Below are positions 1 through 9,001 of a stretch of DNA of 64,000 nt, piece by piece (positions within the stretch are counted from its first letter, which is position 1; each line of letters begins with the position of its first letter). The notes beneath the pieces are model-generated. The model searched no databases and was not told the DNA's origin. It worked only from the letters and a program-made list of their open reading frames with translations. Origin of the DNA: CAWARU01 sp963784575 (GTDB taxonomy: Bacteria > Pseudomonadota > Gammaproteobacteria > UBA6186 > Azoamicaceae); NCBI GenBank assembly GCA_963784575.1, contig CAWARU010000001.1, positions 1,922,001 to 1,986,000 on the forward strand, in the 5' to 3' direction. A program made the position numbers and the translations under genes.

Positions 1-208
1 TGACACTGTCTTTGATCGCATGCAAGACTTTGCGATCAATTTTACCGTTTGTGGTCATAGGGAAAGAAGCAAGTTCCATCAAGGTTTTCGGAACCATGTA
101 CTCAGGCAAGCAAGATTTCAAATGCAACAGTAACTTCTGCCTATCAATTTCCATTCCCGGAGTTACGGTGTAGTAGGCCGCAAGATAAGCAGACTCGCCT
201 TCCCCTTC
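1..208 (-). pseudogene. Frameshifted continuation of NRPS adenylation domain (partial)
   Basis: Read on the minus strand from about position 208 to the window edge, this stretch stays open and encodes the C-terminal end of an adenylation domain: AAYYTVTPG, then LPEYMVP, then the A10-type motif TTNGKIDRK. It is the natural continuation of the NRPS gene at 163-3030 but lies in another frame. Adding one G to the GGGG run at 202-205 (minus-strand reading) joins the two parts smoothly, giving ...VVLLKGEGESAYLAAYY. The gene therefore continues out of the window, probably into a carrier domain. Whether the shift is a mutation or a homopolymer sequencing error cannot be told from sequence alone. Confidence 0.8.
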
Positions 209-3030
209 AAGAGTACTACCGTATGCATGATTCCTTCATATTGACCGAGTGCCGCTTCAATTTCTCCGAGTTCAATTCGAAAGCCTCGGAGTTTAATTTG
301 AAAATCTTTTCTGCCCAGATATTCAATTGATCCGTCTTCCAACCAACGCCCCAGATCGCCAGTGCGATAAAGCTTGGTATTTTTTTCTAGACCCAGAAAG
401 GCGGCATAGGGATCGGGTATAAATTTTTCCTGGGTAAGATCCTCACGGTAGAGATAACCTTTTGACAAGCCTCTTCCCCCAATGCAAATTTCTCCGACAA
501 AATTAATCGGGCACCACTGTAAATTATCATCCATGACACACATGCTAAATTCTTTCAGAGGCCATCCGATATTGTCGCGGCCCTTATCGATGTCAGATTG
601 TTCAACAAATTTATAATTGGTGTAAACTGTGGTTTCAGTGATGCCATACATATTGGCCAGTCGCGGCTTATCCACCCCATATTTTTCTACCCAGGGGCGT
701 AAGATTGAAACCTTAAGGGATTCTCCCACAAATGCCACATATCGTAACTTTTCAAGACGATCGGGATATTTCAGATCTTCATTAATGAACATCTGAAAGG
801 CGGAAGCCGTCTGAGATAAAACAGTGACATTTTGAGATCGGATGATTTCATAGAATTTTTTGGGATCCCGGGTGGTCTCATAGGGAACAACAAGCAGCGC
901 ACCACCAAATAAAAAAGCACCCCAGATTTCCCAAACTGAGATATCAAAGCAGTAGGTGTGGAAAAGACTCCAAACATCCGAGCTTGAAAATTCAAATTGA
1001 AGCTTCAACGATTCAAACAAACAAATTACATTTTCATGTGTCACTGAAACACCTTTGGGCCGCCCAGTTGATCCCGAAGTATAAAGAACATAGGCGGTAT
1101 CTTCTGGGTGCGCCGTGACAGTATAAAGATTTTCTGAAAAATAAGGAGATTCTTCGATAGACACATCGTCCATGTAAATTGTTTTATCCGCAGGGAAATT
1201 CAGTTGCAGCGCATCCTGTGCTTTATGTGTCAACAATAAGGCTGCTTGGCTATGCTCGATAATGTAGTCTATTCTATCTTTTGGATATTGAGGATCGATT
1301 GGGACATAGGCAGCACCTGCTTTCAAGATCCCGAGAATGCCAACTATCATATCTGCATTTCGGTCGGTGCAGAGCGCTACTAATGTATTTCTTGGCATAT
1401 CGCAGCCATAGAGTTCCTGGTATTTATGAATGATATAAGATGCCCATTTTTCGCTCCGCGACTCTAGAGTAGCATAATCATATTTCTCTTCGCCGCTGAT
1501 TAATGCTATTTTTTCTCGATGCTCTACCGCACTGACAGTAAATAATTTGCCAAGGTCTGTAGTCACGACTCGATCAAGTTTTGAATTGAACAACTGTTCT
1601 TTCATTCGAAGCATTTCGACATGGTCTAGCATGCTGTAGGATTTCAACAAATTTTTGGGATTATCGAGCAACTGTTTGATTAAAATTTGAAAGCAAAGGC
1701 TGAATCTTTCTATCATATCGCGATCAAACAATTGCTTCCGAAATTCAAAAAATCCCGTAATATTTTCTTTGCTGGTTTCCAGCATGTAAAGGGACAAGTC
1801 AAATTTAGCCGTTTTTGGGAAATAGTTTAGTACCAAATTGGATGACATTCCTTGAAAATTCAAAGCAGCTTTTTCCATGTTTGCATAAGAAAAAAATGTC
1901 TGCAGCAAGGGATGCTGTCCAGGGGAATGTCTATCCAGTTTTAAATTTGGCAGGACATGTTCAAATTCAACATGTTGCTTATTCAATTGTGACAAGATAA
2001 GTACTTTAACTTTTGCTAAGCAGTCTGTAAAACACGCTTCATTATCAACAGTTAAGCGAATTGGCAAAGTATTGACAAAGAATCCTAATACTTCGCGTTC
2101 TGGATCGGTCTCACGATTGGCAAAGGGTACTCCAATCAGCAGATCTAGACTTCGAGTGTAGCGGGAAAGCAGAATACTGAATGCCGAAAATAGAAAATGG
2201 AAGGTTGACACTCGATTCAGCCGGGTAAGATCTTCTATTTTTGAGATAACTTCTTTATCTAAGCTAAAAAATACGCGATCACCGCTATTGATATCTATCC
2301 CTTCTTCTTTGGATGGTGTGGTCAGAAAATTAAGACCAGAAAACCCACTCAAATTTTCAGAAAATTCTTTGACAAGATTGGTATAAACATTACTCCGATA
2401 TTTTTCTTCAAGATTTCTGATGCAGTCAAGGTAAGAACTATTACCTTCATTCAGAATTATTTTCTGAAAGTTTTGGGTATTTTGGGTGTTTTCAACAATT
2501 TGATTATAAAAATCATTTAAATCCTTAATTAAGATCCCGAATGAAGTACCATCTGTAATGATATGATGCATTACAATGACTAGCATATATTTGGTTTCAT
2601 GTTTTTTAATGAGTGTGATGCGAAGCATTGGCGGAACAGACAGATCAAATGGAGACTCAATTTCTTTGGCTATAAAATCACTCAGTGCTTGTGAAATGTC
2701 TCTCTCGTTTCTCTCTACTGTTTGCCTGAATTGATCCTCTATTACCTGAAATTTAATGGGAGCAGTCTTCGCAATTGTTTGATAGGGCTGGCCTTCCTCT
2801 GTTTTTTGGAATCCTGCCCGTAATACTTCATGCTTCTCTATAAGCGCTGCGATGGCAGCTTGCAGTGCTGGAATTGAAAGTTGACCTTCCAGTTCATAAA
2901 TTAAGGATTCATTGTAAACAGATTGTGCAGAGCCGCCGAGCTCACTCAGAAACCAGAGCCCTTTTTGACCAACAGACAAATTGTGTTTCTCGATTTCATT
3001 TATCATCTGTAATTTCGTTGCATGGAGCAT
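163..3030 (-). CDS. Nonribosomal peptide synthetase, condensation-adenylation (C-A)
   Basis: The protein opens with a condensation domain (about residues 15-460): the C1-type motif SVGQKGLWFLSEL, an intact catalytic HHIITDG at 155-161, and IGVPFANR followed by GFFVNTLPIRL. An adenylation domain follows (from about 500): LYTSGSTGRPKG, FDISVWEIWG, NMYGITETTVY and YRTGDLGRW are all present. Reading the specificity pocket by eye gives D-I-W-S-A-V-M-V, which I cannot assign to a substrate. The reading frame ends at 163 within the last subdomain because of a frameshift near 208. The ATG at 3030 has a good ribosome site (AGGAAAGGG) and lies 31 bases after the hybrid NRPS/PKS gene, so the two are co-transcribed. 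The condensation domain would accept the chain from that upstream protein. Confidence 0.92.
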   Translation of the reverse strand: MLHATKLQMINEIEKHNLSVGQKGLWFLSELGGSAQSVYNESLIYELEGQLSIPALQAAIAALIEKHEVLRAGFQKTEEGQPYQTIAKTAPIKFQVIEDQFRQTVERNERDISQALSDFIAKEIESPFDLSVPPMLRITLIKKHETKYMLVIVMHHIITDGTSFGILIKDLNDFYNQIVENTQNTQNFQKIILNEGNSSYLDCIRNLEEKYRSNVYTNLVKEFSENLSGFSGLNFLTTPSKEEGIDINSGDRVFFSLDKEVISKIEDLTRLNRVSTFHFLFSAFSILLSRYTRSLDLLIGVPFANRETDPEREVLGFFVNTLPIRLTVDNEACFTDCLAKVKVLILSQLNKQHVEFEHVLPNLKLDRHSPGQHPLLQTFFSYANMEKAALNFQGMSSNLVLNYFPKTAKFDLSLYMLETSKENITGFFEFRKQLFDRDMIERFSLCFQILIKQLLDNPKNLLKSYSMLDHVEMLRMKEQLFNSKLDRVVTTDLGKLFTVSAVEHREKIALISGEEKYDYATLESRSEKWASYIIHKYQELYGCDMPRNTLVALCTDRNADMIVGILGILKAGAAYVPIDPQYPKDRIDYIIEHSQAALLLTHKAQDALQLNFPADKTIYMDDVSIEESPYFSENLYTVTAHPEDTAYVLYTSGSTGRPKGVSVTHENVICLFESLKLQFEFSSSDVWSLFHTYCFDISVWEIWGAFLFGGALLVVPYETTRDPKKFYEIIRSQNVTVLSQTASAFQMFINEDLKYPDRLEKLRYVAFVGESLKVSILRPWVEKYGVDKPRLANMYGITETTVYTNYKFVEQSDIDKGRDNIGWPLKEFSMCVMDDNLQWCPINFVGEICIGGRGLSKGYLYREDLTQEKFIPDPYAAFLGLEKNTKLYRTGDLGRWLEDGSIEYLGRKDFQIKLRGFRIELGEIEAALGQYEGIMHTVVLLKGKASLLILRPTTP

Positions 3031-3061
3031 AATTTAACCCTTTCCTAACTCTATTCTAAAG

Positions 3062-6000
3062 TTACCTTGAAAACGTAGCCAAAAATTGATACATTTTTCC
3101 AAATTCATTGCAATTCACAATATCTTCCAAATCCAAACTCGGGAAGAAAGATTTTTTAATCAAACTGAATAAATCAATCAAAGAGAGCGAATCTCCACCG
3201 AGTGCAAAAAAATCCGATGATGCTGAAATATCAGACATCGGGACTCCTAAGGTTTTGGTCCAGATTTCTTTCAATGCTGGTTCAGTGAAGCTTCTATCTG
3301 GTGATGATGCGAGTGATGTTAAATTTTGCTCGCCTGCCTGTAGGGAGATACTTTGCTCTGCGACATTTTCAATTTGATGCTCTGGAATATGCTCTATGAC
3401 ATCTTGTTTTTTCTGCCCGGAATTCGTCGCCATTTCAAATCGTTTTCGAATAAAGTGGTACCCTGGGATCGGTATTTTATTGAGGGGTCGAGAAGCTTCA
3501 ACAGTTGTTTGATCGGTTGCTCGATCGGTTGTTTGATTGGTCATATGATTAATTGCTTGCTCTGCTTCCTTCCTTAAGTTCTCCCATAATACTTCTGCAC
3601 CGTTCGACCACATCCAGCCAATCAGTCGAAGTTGTACCATATACGATATCGGATCTCCGCTTGATATATTATCCGCCATGATGTCAAGCGGAACGATATT
3701 GATATAGGATTTTGCTTCCTCTCTACTCGAAATAATTATTTTCTTTTCTTCAAATTCCGTTTCTCTCAAATACTGAAAAATAAGACGTTCTCCCCGGATT
3801 CCAAACCGATTGCAAATTAAAAAACCTCTTGCTTCAAATTCAGATCGTCCTTCTTGTGCTGTGTAGGCAAAGTCAGGAATAATAGTACTGTCACAAATCT
3901 CAAGTGCTTGCCGCATATTTTGAGCCATTGCGGCAAGTGCATCTTTGGTCTTGGCTGAAAAAGGAATCAAATAGTAGCGCTCTTGATCTAAAACCGCTTC
4001 ATTCGAACTACCTTTTGCTCGTTTTTTGAACCTGTCGTCATAGAATTCTTCTAAAATCATATGGGCATTTGTTCCACCCAGTCCAAAAGAGCTAATCGCA
4101 GCAATGCGCCTCGAAGAATTTGGTTTGTCAAGTTTTCTATCCCAGGGCATAGTCTTGTTTGAAACACGAAATATTTTGTTAAATGAAGCAATTTCCGGAT
4201 TTAAATTTCGAAAATTCAAAGTTGCTGGGAGTATTTTATTTTGTAAGGCAAGCGTCGTTTTAATAAGGCCCATGACGCCTGCTGCTGAATCGGTGTGCCC
4301 AATATTGGTTTTCAATGCACCAATAACACAGGATTCTGGTTCCTTAACATGTTTCTGGTATACTTCATGCAGTGCAGTCCATTCGATAGGATCTCCCACT
4401 GCCGTACCAGTGCCATGTGCCTCAATGTAAGAAATATCTTCTGGTGATACATTGGCGGATTTCATAGCCCGCTCTATCACCGCCATTTGGCCTTTAACAC
4501 TTGGGGCAGTAAATCCTACTTTTGAAGATCCGTCATTATTAACAGCTCCCCCTTTTATAAGAGCATAAATGGTATCATTGTGAGCAATCGCATCTGATAA
4601 TCTCTTCAGAACGACACTGCCAACACCACTCGTAACCACCGTGCCTTTGGCGTCGGAATCAAAGGCACGGCAGTAGCCATCTGGAGATTCAATCATTTCC
4701 TCTTGATACGGATAACCATAGTTATAAAAAAGAGACACGCCACCCGCCAAGGCCATGTCACAGCCTCCCGATTTTAAACTCTCGCAGGCCATCTGCACTG
4801 AAACGAGAGAGCTTGAACATGCAGTTTGCAGCGTGATGCTGGGTCCGGTCAGATTAAGCTTGTAAGAAACCCGTGTGCTTAAAAAATCTTTTTCATTGCT
4901 TAATATAGTTTGGAAGATCTGATTTCCTGACATATCTTTATGATTGGGTAAGACATTATTTGGATAGTAATAATTCCTGCCTTGACTTGCAAAAACACCG
5001 ATATCGCCCTTAAATTTGTCCGGTACATTGCCGCTATTTTCGAGCGCTTCAAAAGCACACTCAAGGAACAAGCGTTGTTGCGGATCCATCATTTCAGCTT
5101 CTTTCAAAGAATAGCCAAAAAATCCTGCATCGAACTCAAATGCATCTTCAAAGACTGCTCCACGTTTTACATAAGATTCTGCATTGATGACAGATTTATC
5201 AATATTATGCGCTCGCAATTCCTCGATTGAAAATTCACGTAAATTGCTTTTTTCTTCTAATAAGAGTTTCCAAAAATCATTAACATCTTTCACGCCGGGG
5301 AGGCGGCATGCCATACCTACAATCGCTATGGGTTCTGATTTATCACTTCGCGGCGATTTTGTTAAATTTTCTGATGATTCTGTTGTCTTCGAGTGCCCGA
5401 GTAAAGACATTATATGACCTGCGAGTTGCCTGATAGTAGTATGCTGGAACAAAGCAACAATACTCAGCTTAAGTTTGAACGCATTTTCTAGTTTGTTTCT
5501 GACCATCATGGCAGCCAGAGAATTTCCTCCTAAATTAAAAAAGGAATCCTGCTTTCCGAAATGAGTTCGATTTAAGATCTCAGACCAAATATTGTATAGA
5601 GTAGTCTCAATTTTTTCTAGGCTTGCTTCAGCGTAGGCGAATTCAAATGCGGTATGCTCAGATTCTTTTAGCTCTTGCTTTGGCTGTGCTTCTGGTGTTA
5701 ATTTTGGTTCCGGCAGGGCATTCCTATCTAGTTTGCCATTGCTCGTGACTGGAAGCGTGATTAAATGTTGAAAAATACTCGGGATCATGTGCTCGGGTAG
5801 TGTCACCGCAAGATGTTTTTTTAGGACGTCGGCTTCGATTTTACTCTCTGAAACATAATAGCCAACCAGATGATCCAATCCCTGATATTTTCGCATCAAA
5901 ACAACGCTATGTTTAATGCCGGGAATTTCTAAAAGCCGTGTTTCAATTTCACCCAATTCAATCCTGTAACCTCGCAGTTTTACTTGAAAATCATTTCTGC

Positions 6001-7453
6001 CAATGTATTCCAGATTCTCATTTGCGAGCCATTTGGCGAGGTCGCCAGTTTTATAGATTTTATTAGAATAATAACGATTAGGATTGGCATCAGATTCAGA
6101 ATCAGATTCAAATTCAGAAGGATGTCTCTTCCGTATTGGATTAGCAATGAATCGTTCTGCAGTGAGCTCTGGCTGATTGAGATATCCTCGAGACAAACTC
6201 GAGCCTCCAACATAGATTTCTCCTGGAATGCCGATGGGCATTAATTGTAAATGTTTGTCTAGCAAGTATGCGACGCGATTTGAATAGGGTCTTCCAATCG
6301 GGACAGATTGATACATACTGAAATCATCTTTGATTGCATATGTTGTACAGAAAGTACTATTTTCTGTTGGACCATAGGCATTAATGACATGTTCCGGTCG
6401 AAACGAAGAATCCCGCAATTTCATCATGATTGTTTTGGTTAATGCTTCGCCCCCTACCAAGAGAAATTTGAGACCTTCGAATGCCGTTTCATCCAAGGTG
6501 AACAGTAAATCAAACAAAGCGCGGGTTAACAGCACAATACTGATATTATTGGCCCGAATCGTGTCCTTAAAAAGCGTTGGATTTGAGAGCAAATCCAATA
6601 AATTGTCCGGAATATAAAGTCTGGCCCCATTCAATAAAGCGCCCCACACTTCAAAAGTGGTAGAATCAAAAGAAACATCCGAGAAAAAAGTTATCGTATC
6701 TCTGGCATTCGCACTGAAATAGTTTGCACAGACAGTTTGGGAAATGAGCGTCATGTGCGTTGCTAAAACCCCCTTTGGCTTGCCTGTGCTTCCCGAAGTA
6801 TAAATCACATAGGCCAAATCTCTGGGACGACTTAAGTTTTGAAGCTTTGTTTCTTCTTCCTGCAAAAATCGCTTTTCGTCCAAAAAAATTTGCTGAATAT
6901 TGCGGGTGTATTTTTTAAATGTTGGGGCAATATGGCTTTGCGTGATGAGTATTTTAGAATCAATATCTGACAAGATATATTCAATTCGAGAATCGGGATA
7001 ATCGGGATTGATGGGAACATAAGCCCCGCCTGCTTTCAAAATGGCTAATATACCAATGACATAATCAGCACTCCGAGGCACACTGATCGGTATCAAAACA
7101 TCCGAGAGAATTTCCCTTCCTGTGGCAGTCTTATAGGCTTTTCGTATGTATCTTGCCAATTGATTGGTGATTTTGTCTAATTCCAGATAGCTATAGCATT
7201 TATCATTTTGAATAAGCGCAATCTGCTGCGGTGATTCTATGACCCTATCTTGGAACAGCTCACAAAGCGTCTTATGATGACTTTCTGCTGCGATATCTGC
7301 TGCAATATCTTGAGAGCAATTTTCCAATGCCGCTGTTTTTATTCCCTCTGCTTCAACTGCCGTTACAGAATTCATCACAGCATTGGTAAAGAAAGAATTT
7401 GTGATGCTTTCTAAATTGAGTTTTGAAACATCCAATACTTTTTTGGTTTTCAC
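3062..7453 (-). CDS. Hybrid NRPS/PKS, A-T-KS-T
   Basis: Four domains can be read in 1463 residues. The adenylation domain (about 60-580) has YTSGSTGKPKG at 219-229, NAYGPTENS and KLRGYRIELGEIE. The first carrier domain has its phosphopantetheine Ser at 645 (LGGNS). The ketosynthase (about 706-1190) carries the full Cys-His-His set: C879 in TACSSS, H1013 in EAHGTG, H1053 in NIGHTDSAAG. A final carrier domain has S1422 (LGGDS). Between the ketosynthase and last carrier there is only a linker ending in a YPF-like motif (IPGYHF); no acyltransferase, ketoreductase or thioesterase is present, so extender loading must be in trans. The pocket residues read roughly D-S-F-L-L-G-A-T, reminiscent of codes for aliphatic residues (weak). 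It starts at GTG, overlapping the upstream MFS stop by four bases (GTGA). Confidence 0.92.
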   Translation of the reverse strand: MKTKKVLDVSKLNLESITNSFFTNAVMNSVTAVEAEGIKTAALENCSQDIAADIAAESHHKTLCELFQDRVIESPQQIALIQNDKCYSYLELDKITNQLARYIRKAYKTATGREILSDVLIPISVPRSADYVIGILAILKAGGAYVPINPDYPDSRIEYILSDIDSKILITQSHIAPTFKKYTRNIQQIFLDEKRFLQEEETKLQNLSRPRDLAYVIYTSGSTGKPKGVLATHMTLISQTVCANYFSANARDTITFFSDVSFDSTTFEVWGALLNGARLYIPDNLLDLLSNPTLFKDTIRANNISIVLLTRALFDLLFTLDETAFEGLKFLLVGGEALTKTIMMKLRDSSFRPEHVINAYGPTENSTFCTTYAIKDDFSMYQSVPIGRPYSNRVAYLLDKHLQLMPIGIPGEIYVGGSSLSRGYLNQPELTAERFIANPIRKRHPSEFESDSESDANPNRYYSNKIYKTGDLAKWLANENLEYIGRNDFQVKLRGYRIELGEIETRLLEIPGIKHSVVLMRKYQGLDHLVGYYVSESKIEADVLKKHLAVTLPEHMIPSIFQHLITLPVTSNGKLDRNALPEPKLTPEAQPKQELKESEHTAFEFAYAEASLEKIETTLYNIWSEILNRTHFGKQDSFFNLGGNSLAAMMVRNKLENAFKLKLSIVALFQHTTIRQLAGHIMSLLGHSKTTESSENLTKSPRSDKSEPIAIVGMACRLPGVKDVNDFWKLLLEEKSNLREFSIEELRAHNIDKSVINAESYVKRGAVFEDAFEFDAGFFGYSLKEAEMMDPQQRLFLECAFEALENSGNVPDKFKGDIGVFASQGRNYYYPNNVLPNHKDMSGNQIFQTILSNEKDFLSTRVSYKLNLTGPSITLQTACSSSLVSVQMACESLKSGGCDMALAGGVSLFYNYGYPYQEEMIESPDGYCRAFDSDAKGTVVTSGVGSVVLKRLSDAIAHNDTIYALIKGGAVNNDGSSKVGFTAPSVKGQMAVIERAMKSANVSPEDISYIEAHGTGTAVGDPIEWTALHEVYQKHVKEPESCVIGALKTNIGHTDSAAGVMGLIKTTLALQNKILPATLNFRNLNPEIASFNKIFRVSNKTMPWDRKLDKPNSSRRIAAISSFGLGGTNAHMILEEFYDDRFKKRAKGSSNEAVLDQERYYLIPFSAKTKDALAAMAQNMRQALEICDSTIIPDFAYTAQEGRSEFEARGFLICNRFGIRGERLIFQYLRETEFEEKKIIISSREEAKSYINIVPLDIMADNISSGDPISYMVQLRLIGWMWSNGAEVLWENLRKEAEQAINHMTNQTTDRATDQTTVEASRPLNKIPIPGYHFIRKRFEMATNSGQKKQDVIEHIPEHQIENVAEQSISLQAGEQNLTSLASSPDRSFTEPALKEIWTKTLGVPMSDISASSDFFALGGDSLSLIDLFSLIKKSFFPSLDLEDIVNCNEFGKMYQFLATFSR

Positions 7454-8763
7454 GACTCTTCTGCCTGTTCTGTCTGCTCAGTTTGCTCAGTCTGTGCTGC
7501 TTTTCCCGCTTGTCCAATCCGTTCTCGAGTCCTGAGTAATGCCAATGAAAGTATGCCGATAAAGGTGATAAGAGCACAGCATATAAAAATAATTCCCGCA
7601 CTGTAGCTGCTCAAAGCGCCGGTTATAAGAGGTCCCACTCCCCAAGTAACAGAAGACAAGGCCGCAACCACCCCCATCACGCGTCCTTGCCAATCAGAAG
7701 ACGTGGCATCTGAAATCAAGGTTAAGAGCCCTATATACATAAGGCCAGCAAAAGCTGAAATCACTGTAAACAAAATCACACTCAGGCTTAGAGAATTCAT
7801 AAAAACAAATAAGCCCAAATAGCAAAGCAATTGGATCACTTGTGTGAAAATCACAAAGGAGAATTTATCAAATCGGTGTAAAATGTACTTGCCTGCAAAC
7901 ATCAAAGTAATTGAAAACACAATGGCTTCACTGCTCAGAATCCAACCTGTGATGTGACTCTCGCTCGCAAATTGCCGATTCAAAAATACCGGAACGTCTG
8001 AAAAAAATAAACCGAAAGCAGTCATGGTGAAGAGCAGAGCGTTTAAGTAGTTTGTGAGAATGGGTTTTCCAAAAGCAATCTTGATATTCAAAAAGCCATT
8101 AATAACTTGAGATCCTGTTGTAGCAGACGAGTTTGGATTTGGTATATAGGATTCCTGGAAGAAGAAATAGACACTTAGGAATCCGATCAAACTCATCAAT
8201 GCTCCAACAAAGAATGTTACAGCACCGTTGCCAATTAATGCAGCACTGCTCGATAAAATAATACCGCCCATGATGGGTCCTAAAGAAAAGCCTAAGCAAT
8301 TCGCAAGCATTAAGATAGAAAGATAAAAGGACTTGGTTTTTGAAGTACTGATATCGATGGCAGCTGCTTGGGCTACAGACAGGGAGCCTGCCGTTGCGCC
8401 AGACACCATCCGCCCTAAAAATAAAATCCATAGACTGCTGTATAGACACCCCAAGGCATTTAAGATAAAACCGAATGTTAACCCCAACATAGAAATTAAA
8501 AGTCCAGGCCTTCTTCCATACCTATCTGAGATACCGCCTAACACGGGAGCGAAGAAAAACATAAAAACACTGTAAATGGCCAAAAGCAGTTCGTAGACCA
8601 TATATCGAGTACTGGATGTCGTAGTAGAGGGTAAAAGAGTGGATTGCTCATTGAAAAATATGGCTGCAAAAACAGAAAACGCAATTCCCCAACCCAGAGA
8701 ATCCACAAACACCACCCAAATAAGGGAGGCCATGGTTGTTATCTTCGATTCTTTCATTTGCAT
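7450..8763 (-). CDS. MFS drug/metabolite efflux transporter (DHA1, Tet-like)
   Basis: A 437-residue polytopic protein with about twelve membrane segments. The loop between segments 2 and 3 reads GGISDRYGRRPGLL, the signature of the DHA1 family that includes tetracycline and other drug exporters. As the first gene of the leftward operon, and translationally coupled to the NRPS/PKS gene by an overlapping stop/start, it most likely exports the peptide-polyketide product or protects the producer. The tail after the last segment is a Gln/Thr/Glu repeat (QTEQTEQTEQ). The ATG at 8763 is followed by another ATG two codons on; either may be used. Confidence 0.88.
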   Translation of the reverse strand: MQMKESKITTMASLIWVVFVDSLGWGIAFSVFAAIFFNEQSTLLPSTTTSSTRYMVYELLLAIYSVFMFFFAPVLGGISDRYGRRPGLLISMLGLTFGFILNALGCLYSSLWILFLGRMVSGATAGSLSVAQAAAIDISTSKTKSFYLSILMLANCLGFSLGPIMGGIILSSSAALIGNGAVTFFVGALMSLIGFLSVYFFFQESYIPNPNSSATTGSQVINGFLNIKIAFGKPILTNYLNALLFTMTAFGLFFSDVPVFLNRQFASESHITGWILSSEAIVFSITLMFAGKYILHRFDKFSFVIFTQVIQLLCYLGLFVFMNSLSLSVILFTVISAFAGLMYIGLLTLISDATSSDWQGRVMGVVAALSSVTWGVGPLITGALSSYSAGIIFICCALITFIGILSLALLRTRERIGQAGKAAQTEQTEQTEQAEES

Positions 8764-8796
8764 AGATTAATACCCCACTGATGATCCCATAATAAT

Positions 8797-8824
8797 ATTC
8801 TATTCTAAAAGGCACTACCGTAAA
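8797..8824 (-). promoter_or_regulatory. Probable sigma-70 promoter of the leftward NRPS operon
   Basis: On the minus strand a -35-like TTTACG (8819-8824) and a -10-like TAGAAT (8797-8802) are separated by 16 bases, 34 bases ahead of the MFS start. The -35 element lies within the first CCGTAA-N3-TTACGG dyad, so a protein bound there would compete with polymerase. Hexamers are imperfect. Confidence 0.4.
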
Positions 8825-8927
8825 GATTACGGATAGTAGATGGATAAAAGATCTCCGTATTTTTTACGGACAATAAATACTCTATAGAAGTTCTATAAAT
8901 ACCCTGTTCCTACCGTAAATATTACGG
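8818..8927. promoter_or_regulatory. Triple operator: three CCGTAA-N3-TTACGG dyads
   Basis: Three 15-bp inverted repeats sit between the divergent operons: CCGTAAAGATTACGG at 8818-8832, CCGTATTTTTTACGG at 8855-8869 and CCGTAAATATTACGG at 8913-8927. Centres are 37 and 58 bases apart. The first and third have perfect six-base arms; the second has five matching bases per arm (CCGTA/TACGG). I did not see this dyad elsewhere in the window. The placement fits a dimeric regulator controlling both operons, but no regulator gene is nearby. Confidence 0.7.
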
Positions 8928-9001
8928 ATATACAGTGTCTTAAATTTTACCTAGGATAAAAACATCTTAAATGAAGTTTTTTAAGGCCCCTAAGGTTCAT
9001 T

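Noticed and set aside
8881..8900. TCTATAGAAGTTCTATAAAT as a fourth operator
   Set aside because: It is a loose direct repeat without the CCGTAA/TTACGG arms.
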